Positions 26,299 to 35,238 are shown, numbered from the stretch's first letter. The stretch: 35,354 nt of DNA from Cellvibrionaceae bacterium (GCA_002707785.1 PANW01000085.1:1-35354), one strand, 5' to 3'. Program-made: numbers and translations. Notes: generated by a model from the sequence alone, not told the origin.

Positions 26299-26321
26299 GC
26301 AAGGAGGCCTTGCTAGGTTTT
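26299..26321 (+). terminator. Candidate terminator between convergent genes
   Basis: GCAAGG (26299-26304) and CCTTGC (26308-26313) form a six-base-pair stem with a three-base loop, followed by TAGG and four Ts (26318-26321). It lies after the methyltransferase gene and overlaps the stop codon of the convergent glycosyltransferase. The T-run is short and displaced, so efficiency is uncertain. Confidence 0.35.
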
Positions 26322-27326
26322 CTGGGGCGAGGATGATCGCTTAGCTAAGAGCAAACGCATTACGTTGGGTAGAAAAAACACTGCAAATAGAGGGTCAATT
26401 TTTATCGTTGTCCATATCCGCGTCCATTCAATCGGTTGTTTTGACTTAATCAGATGCATTAGATTAGCAACCATGGAGTAACGAGATTCTTGCAATTGAT
26501 TATTGACATGTACCCTTTGCGCCTTAGTCAGTGTTAAAGTGGCCAAAATGCATTTCGCAAGCCGAATGTAATTGGTTAGCAGGGTGAGTGATTTACCGGT
26601 TCCCCAGCCGGCACTGTCAAAAATATTAACCCCTAACCCTTCGCTCACTAACGTTTTTGCACAGAAGGCGACCCTTGTTATCGATTGACAGAGGGATAAC
26701 TTGAAGAGTCTATCCTGTCCGTTGAAGAGCTGTGTATTGAATCTTAGTTCTGGCTTGCTTGACCGTCGATAGACTAGGGCCGAAGTGCTTATGATATTGC
26801 TTCGAACGATTGCGTAGTCAAAGAAGTCTCCGTCGAAGCGATAGGTCTCGAGCGAGGCATCGAGAAGTTGATGCTCCTGCGGGGTTAGATTCAGCCCTTC
26901 CTGTTTATTCCACTCAAAGCGAGTTCCCTCTACTGATTGTCGCTGGGTATCACAAAAAAATAGATCATTGCCCTGATCTAAGGCATCGACGGCCGTTTTC
27001 AAAAATCCACTCTCCCACCAATCATCTGAATCCATAAACGCAATGTAGGTACAGTCGGAGGCTATATGGTCAAGCGCAGCATTTCTGGCAGCACCGGGCC
27101 CCGCGTTTTCTTGTTCGATCACGGTGATGCTATCGGTGGTAGCGATCAATTCGGAAAGTTCATCACGGGCAGAAATAGGGGAGTCGTCATCTACGACGAT
27201 GATCTGGCTGTTGCTAACGCCTTCCTGATCGAGAATCGAGCTGACGCTACGCTTGAGCAATCCTCTTTCTCTTTGAAAGAAGGGGATAACCACGGAGACG
27301 GAGCTGTTGGGTGCTGAATTGCTCAT
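26313..27326 (-). CDS. Family 2 glycosyltransferase
   Basis: A 337-residue GT-A glycosyltransferase with VSVVIPFFQRERGL (residues 11-24), QIIVVDDDSP, ENAGPGAARNAALDH and FMDSDDWW (DXD-type site). The C-terminal part has hydrophobic stretches (FAVFFLPNVMRLLLA) that may associate with the membrane. It should add a sugar to the lipid-linked EPS precursor. An AAGGA ribosome site precedes the ATG. It is the most downstream gene of the minus-strand group that includes the beta-helix protein, PLP decarboxylase and acyl ligase, 27 bases after the beta-helix gene. Confidence 0.91.
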   Translation of the reverse strand: MSNSAPNSSVSVVIPFFQRERGLLKRSVSSILDQEGVSNSQIIVVDDDSPISARDELSELIATTDSITVIEQENAGPGAARNAALDHIASDCTYIAFMDSDDWWESGFLKTAVDALDQGNDLFFCDTQRQSVEGTRFEWNKQEGLNLTPQEHQLLDASLETYRFDGDFFDYAIVRSNIISTSALVYRRSSKPELRFNTQLFNGQDRLFKLSLCQSITRVAFCAKTLVSEGLGVNIFDSAGWGTGKSLTLLTNYIRLAKCILATLTLTKAQRVHVNNQLQESRYSMVANLMHLIKSKQPIEWTRIWTTIKIDPLFAVFFLPNVMRLLLAKRSSSPQKT

Positions 27327-27353
27327 AAATTCCTTTTTCTAACATAGTCTGTG

Positions 27354-29603
27354 TTAATTGGGGAGTGTATCCGTGGCAGATGAAACACCAGCCTCGTTAC
27401 GGCTAGAAAAGTGTCGATTATTGATCGCTTTGTCTTCTAGTGTAATATCGCCAATTGATTGTTCAAGCAAAGGGTTGCCGTCTCGATTGATAAATGTGTT
27501 ACCGCTAAGACTGAGATGATCAATACCTGTACGCCATGTAAATAGTCGATTCTTGTTGTTTGTATGGGACTGTCGATCAAATATCAATAGACTGTTAGAG
27601 ATATCTACCCGACCATTGAGTAAGCCACGAGAGCAGTTCTTTTCGGATTCTACTCCCACAGAAATAAAATCTTGATTGTCTGAATTGGAACTACTTTGTA
27701 GCAACGAGTCTCGGATCATTAAGGTGCCACCACAGGCAAGGTCAACAACTCTGCTGTGTCTACTGTCGAGCCCAACAATACGACTATTAGAAATATCTGT
27801 ATTTATAGCTCTGGATTTAATCAAGTGCCCGAGATGCAAGGAACGCTCAATCAAGCTGTTGGTGATACTTAAGGAATCTATCGACCCCGCATAGATCGCG
27901 TGACTCAAGCCTCGCTTTTTGTAACGACCGGTATTCTTTATCTGGCTATTTCGGACTACCAGTTTGCCGCCTCGGTTGTCCGTCATAATTCCCAGTGCGG
28001 TGTTTTCAATACTCACATTGTCCAAGGTTACATTGAAGTCGACACCCGTTATTCGAATCCCGGCCAAATTTTTCGTCTGTGCTGCACCGATATTGGCGTT
28101 TGCGCTGAAGTTGAGAACCGTCACCGGTCCGTCTTTAGCGTCGATATTCAACATTCCCTTACCGCCGGATACGGCCATTAAGGTGACACCTGCGAGATCG
28201 ACTGTCAGGGGCTTATTGATCTTTAGACCCGAAGGGTAGAGCCCCGGGGGGATTTTTATTCGAGAATAAGGTGTGGCCTTTTTGATGTATTGCTGGATAT
28301 CGATGTCCGACATAGCTTGGGAGTAAGCAGGATTGCTAGGATGCTTATAGATCCAAACGCCGTGATCGTGAGTCGAAATTCCCGCAAAGAAATTGTCGTA
28401 TAGATGCACCCACTTTCCAAAGACGCGTCCTCGATCTCCGTTGTAGGGGCCTTTATTACGCCAGTTGATGACCCGCCATTGAGCATCGTGTCGATCAGGA
28501 TTGAATTCATAAATACGGCTCACACCGTCCCAGCTAACCAGCAGCCCATCATTGTTGAATGCCAGTGAGCGGCTGGTTTTCATGGGCAGTTTTGCGTCGA
28601 TTTTGGTATTGCCTTGTTTATCGATCACTACGAGGGTGTCCAGATAGAGTGTCCAAATCCATTCTCGATAGGGATCGTAAATGGAGTTTCCCCCGCGGCT
28701 TTTTCGGTCTTTATGCAGCAATAGAGGGGTGGCAAAGAGACCCTGCTCGGATTGTCGGGTTCTGAATAGCGCGTCTTTACTTCCCAAAATCAGTGAACCG
28801 TCTGGCAATTGTAGACTTCGGGGGAATGACCAAGGTTGGGTGCCCACACGACGCCAACTTAAGGGCGAGAGTCCATTGCGCTCCTCTTGCTGCGATGGGT
28901 TAAATTCGTATTGCTGAGGGATGGCGCCTTGTGCGAGCAATCTCGAGTCCTCAGGTTGGGCTTGATCGGCTAGTTTTGCGCCGTTCGCGGCGCTGTTGGC
29001 CAGAACCAACAGCGTTTGTGTCTTTTCGTTAAACAGTAGACCGTCGTTGAGATATGAGGCTGCGGGAACCTTACGAGTATCTGGAATCCAAAACGCGTGT
29101 TTTGTTCTCGTCCAGTGGTTGGGGGGGCTTGGAGTCGTGAGCCTTGTCCAAGTGCCAGAGTTTAATGCGAAGCGATAGATTTCATTGCCGCCATAATCGT
29201 GGCCACCTCCACCCATGAAGTAAAGTTCTCGATTAACTTTGTCCCAAGCGGCGCTACTCCATGCGGTGAGTACCGCTTTTGGGCCCAGCGAAAGCTGTAC
29301 TCGGCGTTGTTTGGCGGGAAACACGTTAGAAATACTGGGCTTTTTGCCTTTTACCACTAGTTCGCACCAGCCGCCTTCCTTGCTTTCCAGCTGTTGAATG
29401 CATTGCGCGAGATTTTTCTCTGTTTTGATTGTACTGACGAGGGTGGAATCAGTGGCATCGATCGAGAGTTTTTTACTGCCAAGGTTGTAGCTGATCAAAC
29501 TTAGGGTGGCGATAAGAGCGGAACAACCAAAAACAAACACAAGCACTCTATTGCGCTTTCCTTTCATGTGTTGCCTGTTATTGTCTTTCGGTTTAATCGG
29601 CAT
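27354..29603 (-). CDS. Membrane-anchored beta-propeller/beta-helix protein
   Basis: A 749-residue protein with an N-terminal anchor segment (VLVFVFGCSALIATLSLISY, near residues 20-39), so the bulk should be periplasmic or extracellular. Residues about 100-430 look like a kelch/galactose-oxidase-type propeller (GGGGHDYGGNEIYRF, then repeated blades with GSLILGSKDALF and DGLLVSWDGVSRIYEFNP). Residues about 450-720 form a right-handed parallel beta-helix: short strands with regular NSLI, NSQI and NSRI turns, DNRGGKLVVRNSQI and SLSITNSLIERS. Beta-helix domains in EPS loci are often lyases, epimerases or deacetylase-associated modules. No catalytic residues were identified, so its action is unknown. 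The start may instead be Met13; neither start has a strong ribosome site. Confidence 0.75.
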   Translation of the reverse strand: MPIKPKDNNRQHMKGKRNRVLVFVFGCSALIATLSLISYNLGSKKLSIDATDSTLVSTIKTEKNLAQCIQQLESKEGGWCELVVKGKKPSISNVFPAKQRRVQLSLGPKAVLTAWSSAAWDKVNRELYFMGGGGHDYGGNEIYRFALNSGTWTRLTTPSPPNHWTRTKHAFWIPDTRKVPAASYLNDGLLFNEKTQTLLVLANSAANGAKLADQAQPEDSRLLAQGAIPQQYEFNPSQQEERNGLSPLSWRRVGTQPWSFPRSLQLPDGSLILGSKDALFRTRQSEQGLFATPLLLHKDRKSRGGNSIYDPYREWIWTLYLDTLVVIDKQGNTKIDAKLPMKTSRSLAFNNDGLLVSWDGVSRIYEFNPDRHDAQWRVINWRNKGPYNGDRGRVFGKWVHLYDNFFAGISTHDHGVWIYKHPSNPAYSQAMSDIDIQQYIKKATPYSRIKIPPGLYPSGLKINKPLTVDLAGVTLMAVSGGKGMLNIDAKDGPVTVLNFSANANIGAAQTKNLAGIRITGVDFNVTLDNVSIENTALGIMTDNRGGKLVVRNSQIKNTGRYKKRGLSHAIYAGSIDSLSITNSLIERSLHLGHLIKSRAINTDISNSRIVGLDSRHSRVVDLACGGTLMIRDSLLQSSSNSDNQDFISVGVESEKNCSRGLLNGRVDISNSLLIFDRQSHTNNKNRLFTWRTGIDHLSLSGNTFINRDGNPLLEQSIGDITLEDKAINNRHFSSRNEAGVSSATDTLPN

Positions 29604-29616
29604 CTGATCATGACTT

Positions 29617-30891
29617 CTATACTAGATACTCATGGATTCGCGGATGCCCCAAGAACCGTGTCGGACTGGCGCTGAGGCCATAAGCGCCCGATTGATAAAG
29701 CCCGATAAGATCACCACGTTGAACCTTGGGTAGTAGCATTTTGTTCGCCAGAATATCCAGTGGCGTACAAAGCGGCCCTACAATCGAAACGATTTCTTTA
29801 TCGTTTGATGTTATGCGGTTGGCAACACAAGTCGGGTAGTTTTTTCGGATCACCTGGCCAAAATTCCCAGAGGCCGCCAAATGATGATGCAGACCACCGT
29901 TTGTGATCACAAACGTTTCTCCTCGCGATATTTTTACATCTTCCACTTTGCTGACGTAAAGCCCTGATTCGGCCACCAGATAACGCCCCAGTTCCATCAC
30001 GATTTCTGTGTCTTTGCTGATGATGGCTTGGTGTTGTAGCAATAGACGCTCGAGATTCTCCCCAATGGGTGTCAAGTCCAATCGTTGTTCGCCGGGAAAA
30101 TAGGGTACGCCGAGACCGCCGCCAATGTTAATCCATCGCACCGGTAGTGGTGATGCTTTTATAAGTTGGGCGGCTAGGGAGAATGTCTTAGTTTGCGCAT
30201 CGATAATCGCCTCTTCCTTTAAGTTCTGGGAGCCGCAAAAAATGTGAAATCCCTGAAAATCCACCGGAAAGTTCGGTAGCGCTTGAAGCAGTTCAGGGAC
30301 CACTTCAGCATCGATGCCAAAAGGTTTCGCGCCTCCGGCCATTTTCATGCCAGAGCTCTTTAGTTCGAAATCAGGGTTGACTCGAACGGCGATGGGGGGA
30401 CGAGCATTGTGACTCTTTGCAATGACGGCAATGCGCTCGAGCTCTCCTCGGGATTCCACATTAATGATCACTCCCGCGGTTATAGCCGCTTCCAAGTCCT
30501 CATCGGATTTTCCTGGGCCGGCAAAACTAATCTTCTTGGGGGCTATACCTGTGGCCAAGGCGATACCTAATTCAAAGTGGGATGCAACATCTAAGCCGTC
30601 GGTGAGAGTAGACAGATAATTCACCACGTCGGGCATTGGATTGGCTTTCATCGCGTAATGCAGGTGAATTCTCTCAGGTAGATGAGTGCGCAGTTTTTCT
30701 ACCTGTTGTGTAATGATTGCCTTGTCATAGACGTAGAACGGCGTCTTACCAACTTTGTTTAAGAAGTCTGTGATGGGTTCTCCTGCAATCATTAAAACGT
30801 TATCGCGCACCGGGAATTGCTCCATTGGTGCGTGTTCAGGCAATTTCTTGACTGGTTTTTTGTCGACCAAAGTGTTTTTTGGTGATGTCAT
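29617..30891 (-). CDS. PLP-dependent decarboxylase, XrtA-associated (TIGR03099 type)
   Basis: A 424-residue fold type III PLP enzyme related to diaminopimelate and ornithine decarboxylases. The PLP lysine is K82 in HYAMKANP. FHIFCGSQN and INIGGGLGVPYFPGEQ form the phosphate-binding region, and CTPLD near the C-terminus supplies the active-site cysteine of the dimer partner. Motifs and length match the exosortase A system-associated decarboxylase (TIGR03099). It may decarboxylate an amino acid, possibly a carrier- or AMP-activated one made by the adjacent ligase, to give an amine for EPS decoration; the substrate is not established. It overlaps the ligase gene by ATGA, so the two are translationally coupled. 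Confidence 0.93.
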   Translation of the reverse strand: MTSPKNTLVDKKPVKKLPEHAPMEQFPVRDNVLMIAGEPITDFLNKVGKTPFYVYDKAIITQQVEKLRTHLPERIHLHYAMKANPMPDVVNYLSTLTDGLDVASHFELGIALATGIAPKKISFAGPGKSDEDLEAAITAGVIINVESRGELERIAVIAKSHNARPPIAVRVNPDFELKSSGMKMAGGAKPFGIDAEVVPELLQALPNFPVDFQGFHIFCGSQNLKEEAIIDAQTKTFSLAAQLIKASPLPVRWINIGGGLGVPYFPGEQRLDLTPIGENLERLLLQHQAIISKDTEIVMELGRYLVAESGLYVSKVEDVKISRGETFVITNGGLHHHLAASGNFGQVIRKNYPTCVANRITSNDKEIVSIVGPLCTPLDILANKMLLPKVQRGDLIGLYQSGAYGLSASPTRFLGHPRIHEYLV

Positions 30892-32573
30892 GTCTGTTGA
30901 TGTCCGTTCGAATCAATTCTATTTCCTGAAAAGGTTTCGATATACTTTTGATGTAAGTTGGTTCGATCGTATTTACCATTCGGATTTTTCGGTAATTCAT
31001 CAACGATAATAACGGTCGCAGGAATCATGTAGTTGGGTAGCTGTTGTTGGCAGTGTCGTTTGATTTCTATCTTAGTATTTTCAATCCACTTTTCATTGTT
31101 TTCATCGACCATAAGCGCCGCTGTTTTCTCGAGCGAGGGCGATGAATATGAAGAGGACAGCGTCACCACCGCGGCGATAGCCTGGCCTAAGGCCTCATGG
31201 GGCAAGCCCAGGGCAACGGCGTCTTTCACCCGTGCCGATTGATAGAGAACGTCTTCAACTTCGGCGGGGCTGACTCGGTAGCCCGAGGTCTTGATCATTT
31301 CATCGGTGCGGCTGACAAAATACAAATAGCCGTCCGGATCGCGATAGACCCGATCGCCGGACCATACTGCGATTTCTGGGGCGCTGTTGTCTGCACCGTC
31401 TGGGTAAAAAGGCTTGAATCGCTTGGCGGTTTTTTCTGGCGCGTTCCAATAGCCTTGGGCTACGAGGGGGCCGCGATGCACGAGTTCGCCGGCTTCGTTG
31501 TCGTCGCAAACTGAGCCGTCGGCACGCAGTACCAGTACTTCGGCATTGGGAATGGCCTTGCCAATGGAGGTTGGGCGCACGGCCAATTGCTCCGGCGGCA
31601 AATAGGTTGAGCGAAAGGCCTCAGTTAATCCGTACATCAAATAGATATCGGTGTGTGGCAGTGCGTGGTGAAGTTTGTCCGACAGCGCCGGTGGCACGGC
31701 GCCACCGCTGTTGGTGATGTAGCGCAAGCTGTGCTGCGCCTGTTCAGGCCATTCTAAATCGGCCAGTTGATTCCACAGTGGCGGTACCGCTGCCAAGCCG
31801 GTGATTTCATAGCGAACTACTGCCCGGATCACATCGTGGGGCAATAGGTAGTCCATCAACACAACGCAGGCACCCCGGTAAAACGCGGTGGTTAACTGAC
31901 TTAATCCATAGTCGAAACTAAAGGGGAGAACTGCCAGTAGCCGATCATCGGCAGTGTTTTGCAAGTAGCTGGCGACACTCTCGGCGCCGCTCAACAGATT
32001 GCGGTGGCAGAGCACAACGCCTTTTGGCTTTCCGGTACTGCCGGAGGTGTAGAGAATTGCCGCCACGTCTTCGTCGGTGATCGACGTTTGGCGATTGAAG
32101 CGATCAAGGGGATTCTCTATAGCGGCACACAGATCGCTCCAGAGACGCGTATTTGGGTGAGCCTTCTGAGGCTTTTTATTGTCGGCAATAATGACAAAGG
32201 GGTTGGGCGCTGTGTTGGATAAGACCTCTGCAAGCTGTGTGGTTCGATCTGCACTGGTGATTAGGCAGGCGACATCGCAATCTTGCAAAATGTGCTGAAC
32301 TTGAGCGGGCTTTAACAGGGGGTTAATGGGGACAAAAACACAACCGGCGGCACTGGTGGCAAACAGCGTAATAACCGATTCAAACGTCTTGGGTAGATAG
32401 GTGGCCACTCTATCGCCACGATTGAGTCCCAGTTGTGCTAGCCCGATAGCGGCGGCTTGAATCTGTTGCCAAAGCTGTTGATAGGTGAGCGCCTCGTCCT
32501 TAATACGAAGTGCGTCATCGTCGGGGCGAATACCCGCTTGATGTTGGACCAACTGATGAACTAACGAGAGCAT
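30888..32573 (-). CDS. Acyl-CoA ligase, XrtA-associated (TIGR03098 type)
   Basis: A 561-residue AMP-dependent synthetase/ligase. The P-loop is YTSGSTGKPKG near residue 174, the A5 motif is YGLTEAFRS, the A8 hinge region is SRTDEMIKTSGYRVSPAEVE, and the C-terminal catalytic lysine is in NPNGKYDR. These match the acyl-CoA ligase of exosortase A systems (TIGR03098). It should adenylate a carboxylic acid and load it onto CoA or onto the ACP encoded at 9320. It is the first gene of a minus-strand operon and has a good promoter about 100 bases upstream. The gene is visibly richer in G+C than the accessory module, like gltX. Confidence 0.93.
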   Translation of the reverse strand: MLSLVHQLVQHQAGIRPDDDALRIKDEALTYQQLWQQIQAAAIGLAQLGLNRGDRVATYLPKTFESVITLFATSAAGCVFVPINPLLKPAQVQHILQDCDVACLITSADRTTQLAEVLSNTAPNPFVIIADNKKPQKAHPNTRLWSDLCAAIENPLDRFNRQTSITDEDVAAILYTSGSTGKPKGVVLCHRNLLSGAESVASYLQNTADDRLLAVLPFSFDYGLSQLTTAFYRGACVVLMDYLLPHDVIRAVVRYEITGLAAVPPLWNQLADLEWPEQAQHSLRYITNSGGAVPPALSDKLHHALPHTDIYLMYGLTEAFRSTYLPPEQLAVRPTSIGKAIPNAEVLVLRADGSVCDDNEAGELVHRGPLVAQGYWNAPEKTAKRFKPFYPDGADNSAPEIAVWSGDRVYRDPDGYLYFVSRTDEMIKTSGYRVSPAEVEDVLYQSARVKDAVALGLPHEALGQAIAAVVTLSSSYSSPSLEKTAALMVDENNEKWIENTKIEIKRHCQQQLPNYMIPATVIIVDELPKNPNGKYDRTNLHQKYIETFSGNRIDSNGHQQT

Positions 32574-32670
32574 ACTTCACATCCTGTGGTTGAACTCATT
32601 GTCGCCGACTTCATCCGCAACGCGGGTGCCGAGGCTACGGAGCTGGCGTCGCGTTAAACGAATAAAGTTC

Positions 32671-32699
32671 ATACTATGGATATAGAACAATTATTTCAA
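32671..32699 (-). promoter_or_regulatory. Sigma-70-type promoter for ligase/decarboxylase operon
   Basis: On the minus strand, TTGAAA (complement of 32694-32699) and TAGTAT (complement of 32671-32676) are separated by exactly 17 bases. The -35 matches five of six consensus positions and the -10 four of six. It lies about 100 bases upstream of the acyl ligase ATG, leaving a leader of about 90 bases. Confidence 0.55.
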
Positions 32700-32707
32700 T
32701 TATGCCG

Positions 32708-32971
32708 TTAGCCCTCGTCGGTTCGACCCTGCTCAGAGTCTTCTTTCTCGGGTTTGATAGAGGCGATGACGGCGTCGGGGTATGTGTGATCGATATTTCC
32801 CCGACGTTCCAGTACTTGTTTGTGGTGGGTTTGTCGCGAGTTAGAAACAACACGCCATCGGGGGGTAAGATCTTGGGCGACTGCAATGCCCTCTGAGAGT
32901 TGACTGGCGGTGATCAGAACGAGCTGCTCTGCGAAAATCAATTTGCGTAGATTCCCGTCGGAGTCACCCAC
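32708..32971 (-). pseudogene. Possible small gene or gene remnant
   Basis: An 87-codon frame opens with GTG at 32971 and has no convincing ribosome site (AAGG only two bases upstream). Upstream, the same frame continues for about 43 more codons of protein-like sequence (PPISTRLHLDPLERHLARVF) without any other start, then meets an in-frame TGA near 33100. The content could be the 3' part of a decayed or frameshifted gene. No family was recognised. It might also be chance coding potential. Confidence 0.25.
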
Positions 32972-33135
32972 TGCCTTGAAAACCCTAGCAAGGTGTCGCT
33001 CGAGCGGATCGAGGTGTAATCGGGTGCTTATAGGGGGGAAATCAACATGGTTCGACTCGAAGCCCGCTATTATCGAGTCTAGAACCGCTGTTAGCGCTGC
33101 TCAGGATATCACCAAAGACTCATCGACTATACTTA

Positions 33136-33165
33136 GGCTAAGGCTAAGGCTAAGGCTAAGGCAAA
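33136..33165. repeat. GGCTAA hexamer tandem array
   Basis: Four perfect copies of GGCTAA run from 33136 to 33159, followed by the variant GGCAAA (33160-33165). The array abuts a perfect hairpin. Six-base units can expand or contract by slippage, and its position about 55-80 bases upstream of the small gene at 33216 could alter promoter spacing. Confidence 0.8.
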
Positions 33166-33182
33166 GGAAATACTCCTTTGCC
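33160..33182. other. Perfect 9-bp hairpin
   Basis: GGCAAAGGA (33160-33168) and TCCTTTGCC (33174-33182) are perfect complements with a five-base loop. The next bases are TCTTAATG, which is only weakly T-rich on the plus strand. It may be an inefficient terminator, or the 5' stem of the transcript for the gene at 33216, whose ATG is 33 bases downstream. Confidence 0.55.
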
Positions 33183-33215
33183 TCTTAATGTCAGCGATAT
33201 CGGCGGGAGTCAGTT

Positions 33216-33497
33216 ATGTTAATGATGTTGAAAGAGTCGGGCGATCTCATCGAACTAAAACACCCAGAGACCCTTTGGGACCCCTACGAACAAGGCGTCG
33301 AAGGGTGGCGTCTATCGGGAGAAGAGCAGCAAGATCTAGAAACTTACAGCAAGGGTGAGTTGATCTTCCTATCTAAAGAATCGCTGCCCAAATGTTGGTG
33401 CGACGTGCACTACAGAGACAGCGAATGGCAGCGATACAACTTCGAGCCAGCAATGACCACATTACCTGAAGGGCCAACTAGCTACTATGGCGCGTAG
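33216..33497 (+). CDS. Small hypothetical protein (93 aa)
   Basis: A 93-residue acidic, soluble protein of unknown function. GGGAG lies six bases before the ATG, giving a credible start. Tryptophan and tyrosine are frequent (ETLWDPYEQGVEGWRL, CWCDVHYRDSEWQRYNF), and a CWC pair sits near residue 60. No signal peptide, membrane segment or known domain is recognised. It stands alone between the repeat region and gltX, with no operon partner. The frame reads like real coding sequence, but homologues would be needed to confirm it. Confidence 0.55.
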   Translation: MLMMLKESGDLIELKHPETLWDPYEQGVEGWRLSGEEQQDLETYSKGELIFLSKESLPKCWCDVHYRDSEWQRYNFEPAMTTLPEGPTSYYGA

Positions 33498-33554
33498 TGC
33501 ATCCCGTTAGGGAATCTTATGCACCAAATCGTCGCAGGCTTAGGGCAGTTCAAA

Positions 33555-33580
33555 GAGGGCTCGGTAATTCACCGGCCCTC
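33555..33580. terminator. Strong hairpin after small gene, no T-run
   Basis: GAGGGC and CGGT (33555-33560, 33562-33565) pair with ACCG and GCCCTC (33571-33580), forming ten base pairs with one bulged T and a five-base loop. It lies 58 bases after the small hypothetical gene. No T-run follows on either strand, so it may be a transcript-stabilising stem rather than an intrinsic terminator. Confidence 0.4.
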
Positions 33581-33684
33581 ATGACGATCTGTGTCAGGGG
33601 CGCCAGTACAAGTAGCTGCAGAGAGTGATTCTGAGTGTAATCTAGGGGCCGCTGAAGGCTCTATCTGTCACTAGCCTATATGCG

Positions 33685-33690
33685 TATAAT
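33685..33690 (+). promoter_or_regulatory. Candidate -10 box of gltX promoter
   Basis: A consensus TATAAT sits 51 bases upstream of the gltX ATG, with TG three to four bases before it. No good -35 hexamer is present at 16-18 bases upstream, so it may depend on the near-extended -10 element. Confidence 0.4.
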
Positions 33691-33741
33691 CTCCGCCTTT
33701 GAAAATTTCCTTCACGATCTGACCGAGAGAATTCTACGTCG

Positions 33742-35232
33742 ATGACTGTACGCACTCGTATTGCCCCGTCACCCACTGGTGATCCACACGTAGGCACCGC
33801 CTATATTGCACTCTTCAATCTGTGTTTTGCTCGCCAGCACAATGGTCAGTTTATTCTGCGCATTGAAGACACCGACCAAGCCCGTTCGACCACAGAGTCC
33901 GAACAGTCAATCTACGACAGCTTGCGTTGGATGGGATTGGATTGGGATGAAGGTCCGGACAAGGGCGGTGATTTTGGTCCTTACCGTCAGAGCGAGCGTC
34001 GCGACATTTACGCCAAGTATGCTCAAGAGTTGGTCGACAAAGGCCATGCTTTCCATTGCTACCGCACCCCAGAGGAGTTGGATGAGCTGCGAGCTGCTCG
34101 TCGCGAAGCCGGTGGCTTTACCGCGCTGAAACCGAGCGAGTTGAAGTTGTCCGACGCAGAAGTCGCTAAGCGCAAAGAGGCCGGCATGCCGTTTGTGGTG
34201 CGAATGAACGTACCCGAAGGAGAGGGGCCTTGCCCAGTCGATGATATGCTGCGCGGCACCATCGAGCTGGATTGGGGTCAGGTGGATGCTCAAATTTTGC
34301 TCAAATCTGACGGTATGCCCACTTATCATCTGGCTAACGTGGTGGATGATCATCTGATGGAGATCACCCACGTACTGCGCGGCGAAGAGTGGATCAACTC
34401 GGCACCCAAGCATAAGTTGTTGTATGAGTATTTCGGATGGGAGATGCCGCAGTTGTGCCACTTGCCGTTGTTGCGCAATCCCGATAAATCCAAGCTCAGT
34501 AAGCGCAAGAATCCCACCTCGATTCTCTACTACCAGAAGATGGGTTATTTACCCGAAGCACTGGTCAACTATCTGGGACGTATGGGCTGGTCTATGCCCG
34601 ACGAAAGTGAGAAGTTCACCCTGCAGCAGATGATGGACAATTTCGATGTGCAGCGTGTGTCTCTCGGTGGGCCTATCTTCGATGTTGAGAAACTGTCCTG
34701 GTTAAATAGCCTCTGGATTCGTGACGATTTGTCTCTCGATCAGCTGGCCGATCGTCTGCAAGAGTGGATGTTTAATCGCGACAATCTCATGGCGGTATTG
34801 CCACAAGCCCAAACTCGCATGAATACCCTCAGTGATTTCGCTCCATTGACGGCCTTCCTTGCGTCTGGCCAATTGCCATTAACAGCGGCCAGCTTCGACG
34901 AGGTCAAGCTCGATGATGATCAGCTCAAGCAAGTCTTGCAGTTTGCCCTGTGGCGTTTAGAGGCGTTGCGCACTTGGGAGCGAGATGAAATCTTCACCAC
35001 CTTGAAGACTTTGGCCGGTGAGCTAGATATCAAGCTGAAAGACTTCCTTGCGCCTTTGTTCATCGCGATCGCCGGTACCACAGCCTCTTTCTCCGTTATG
35101 GATTCTATGGTGTTGTTAGGCCCAGATATGAGCCGAGCACGTCTGCGTCATGCCTTAAACGTTCGCGTAGGCGAGCTCGGCAAGAAGCAGATGAAGAAGC
35201 TGGATAAAGCCTACGCTGCGCTGGGGCAATAG
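33742..35232 (+). CDS. gltX: Glutamyl-tRNA synthetase
   Basis: A 496-residue class I aminoacyl-tRNA synthetase that charges tRNA-Glu with glutamate. The first signature is the HIGH-box equivalent in [14 protein letters not shown] (residues 8-21), and the second is KLSKRKN near residue 252. [10 protein letters not shown] and [10 protein letters not shown] are the glutamate- and ATP-pocket segments typical of bacterial GluRS. The C-terminal half holds the helical anticodon-binding domain, ending [19 protein letters not shown]. Only one cysteine (HCY) lies in the region where E. coli GltX binds zinc, so that site is probably absent. It is the only clear housekeeping gene in the window and marks the edge of the EPS locus. 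Its G+C is higher (37 of 60 bases in the stretch from 34201). Confidence 0.98.
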   Translation: MTVRTRIAPSPTGDPHVGTAYIALFNLCFARQHNGQFILRIEDTDQARSTTESEQSIYDSLRWMGLDWDEGPDKGGDFGPYRQSERRDIYAKYAQELVDKGHAFHCYRTPEELDELRAARREAGGFTALKPSELKLSDAEVAKRKEAGMPFVVRMNVPEGEGPCPVDDMLRGTIELDWGQVDAQILLKSDGMPTYHLANVVDDHLMEITHVLRGEEWINSAPKHKLLYEYFGWEMPQLCHLPLLRNPDKSKLSKRKNPTSILYYQKMGYLPEALVNYLGRMGWSMPDESEKFTLQQMMDNFDVQRVSLGGPIFDVEKLSWLNSLWIRDDLSLDQLADRLQEWMFNRDNLMAVLPQAQTRMNTLSDFAPLTAFLASGQLPLTAASFDEVKLDDDQLKQVLQFALWRLEALRTWERDEIFTTLKTLAGELDIKLKDFLAPLFIAIAGTTASFSVMDSMVLLGPDMSRARLRHALNVRVGELGKKQMKKLDKAYAALGQ

Positions 35233-35238
35233 ACAAAA

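Larger units (their letters stand above)
32574..33215. other. Intergenic region with promoter, ORF remnant and repeats
   Basis: This 642-base stretch carries no confidently called gene. From left to right it holds the leader and promoter of the ligase operon (minus strand), a weak minus-strand frame (32708-32971) that may be a gene remnant, a GGCTAA hexamer array (33136-33159), and a perfect nine-base-pair hairpin (33160-33182) just before the small hypothetical gene at 33216. Confidence 0.6.

Noticed and set aside
33907..34461. 184-codon minus-strand frame opposite gltX
   Set aside because: It is entirely antisense to the conserved GluRS catalytic domain and has no independent support.
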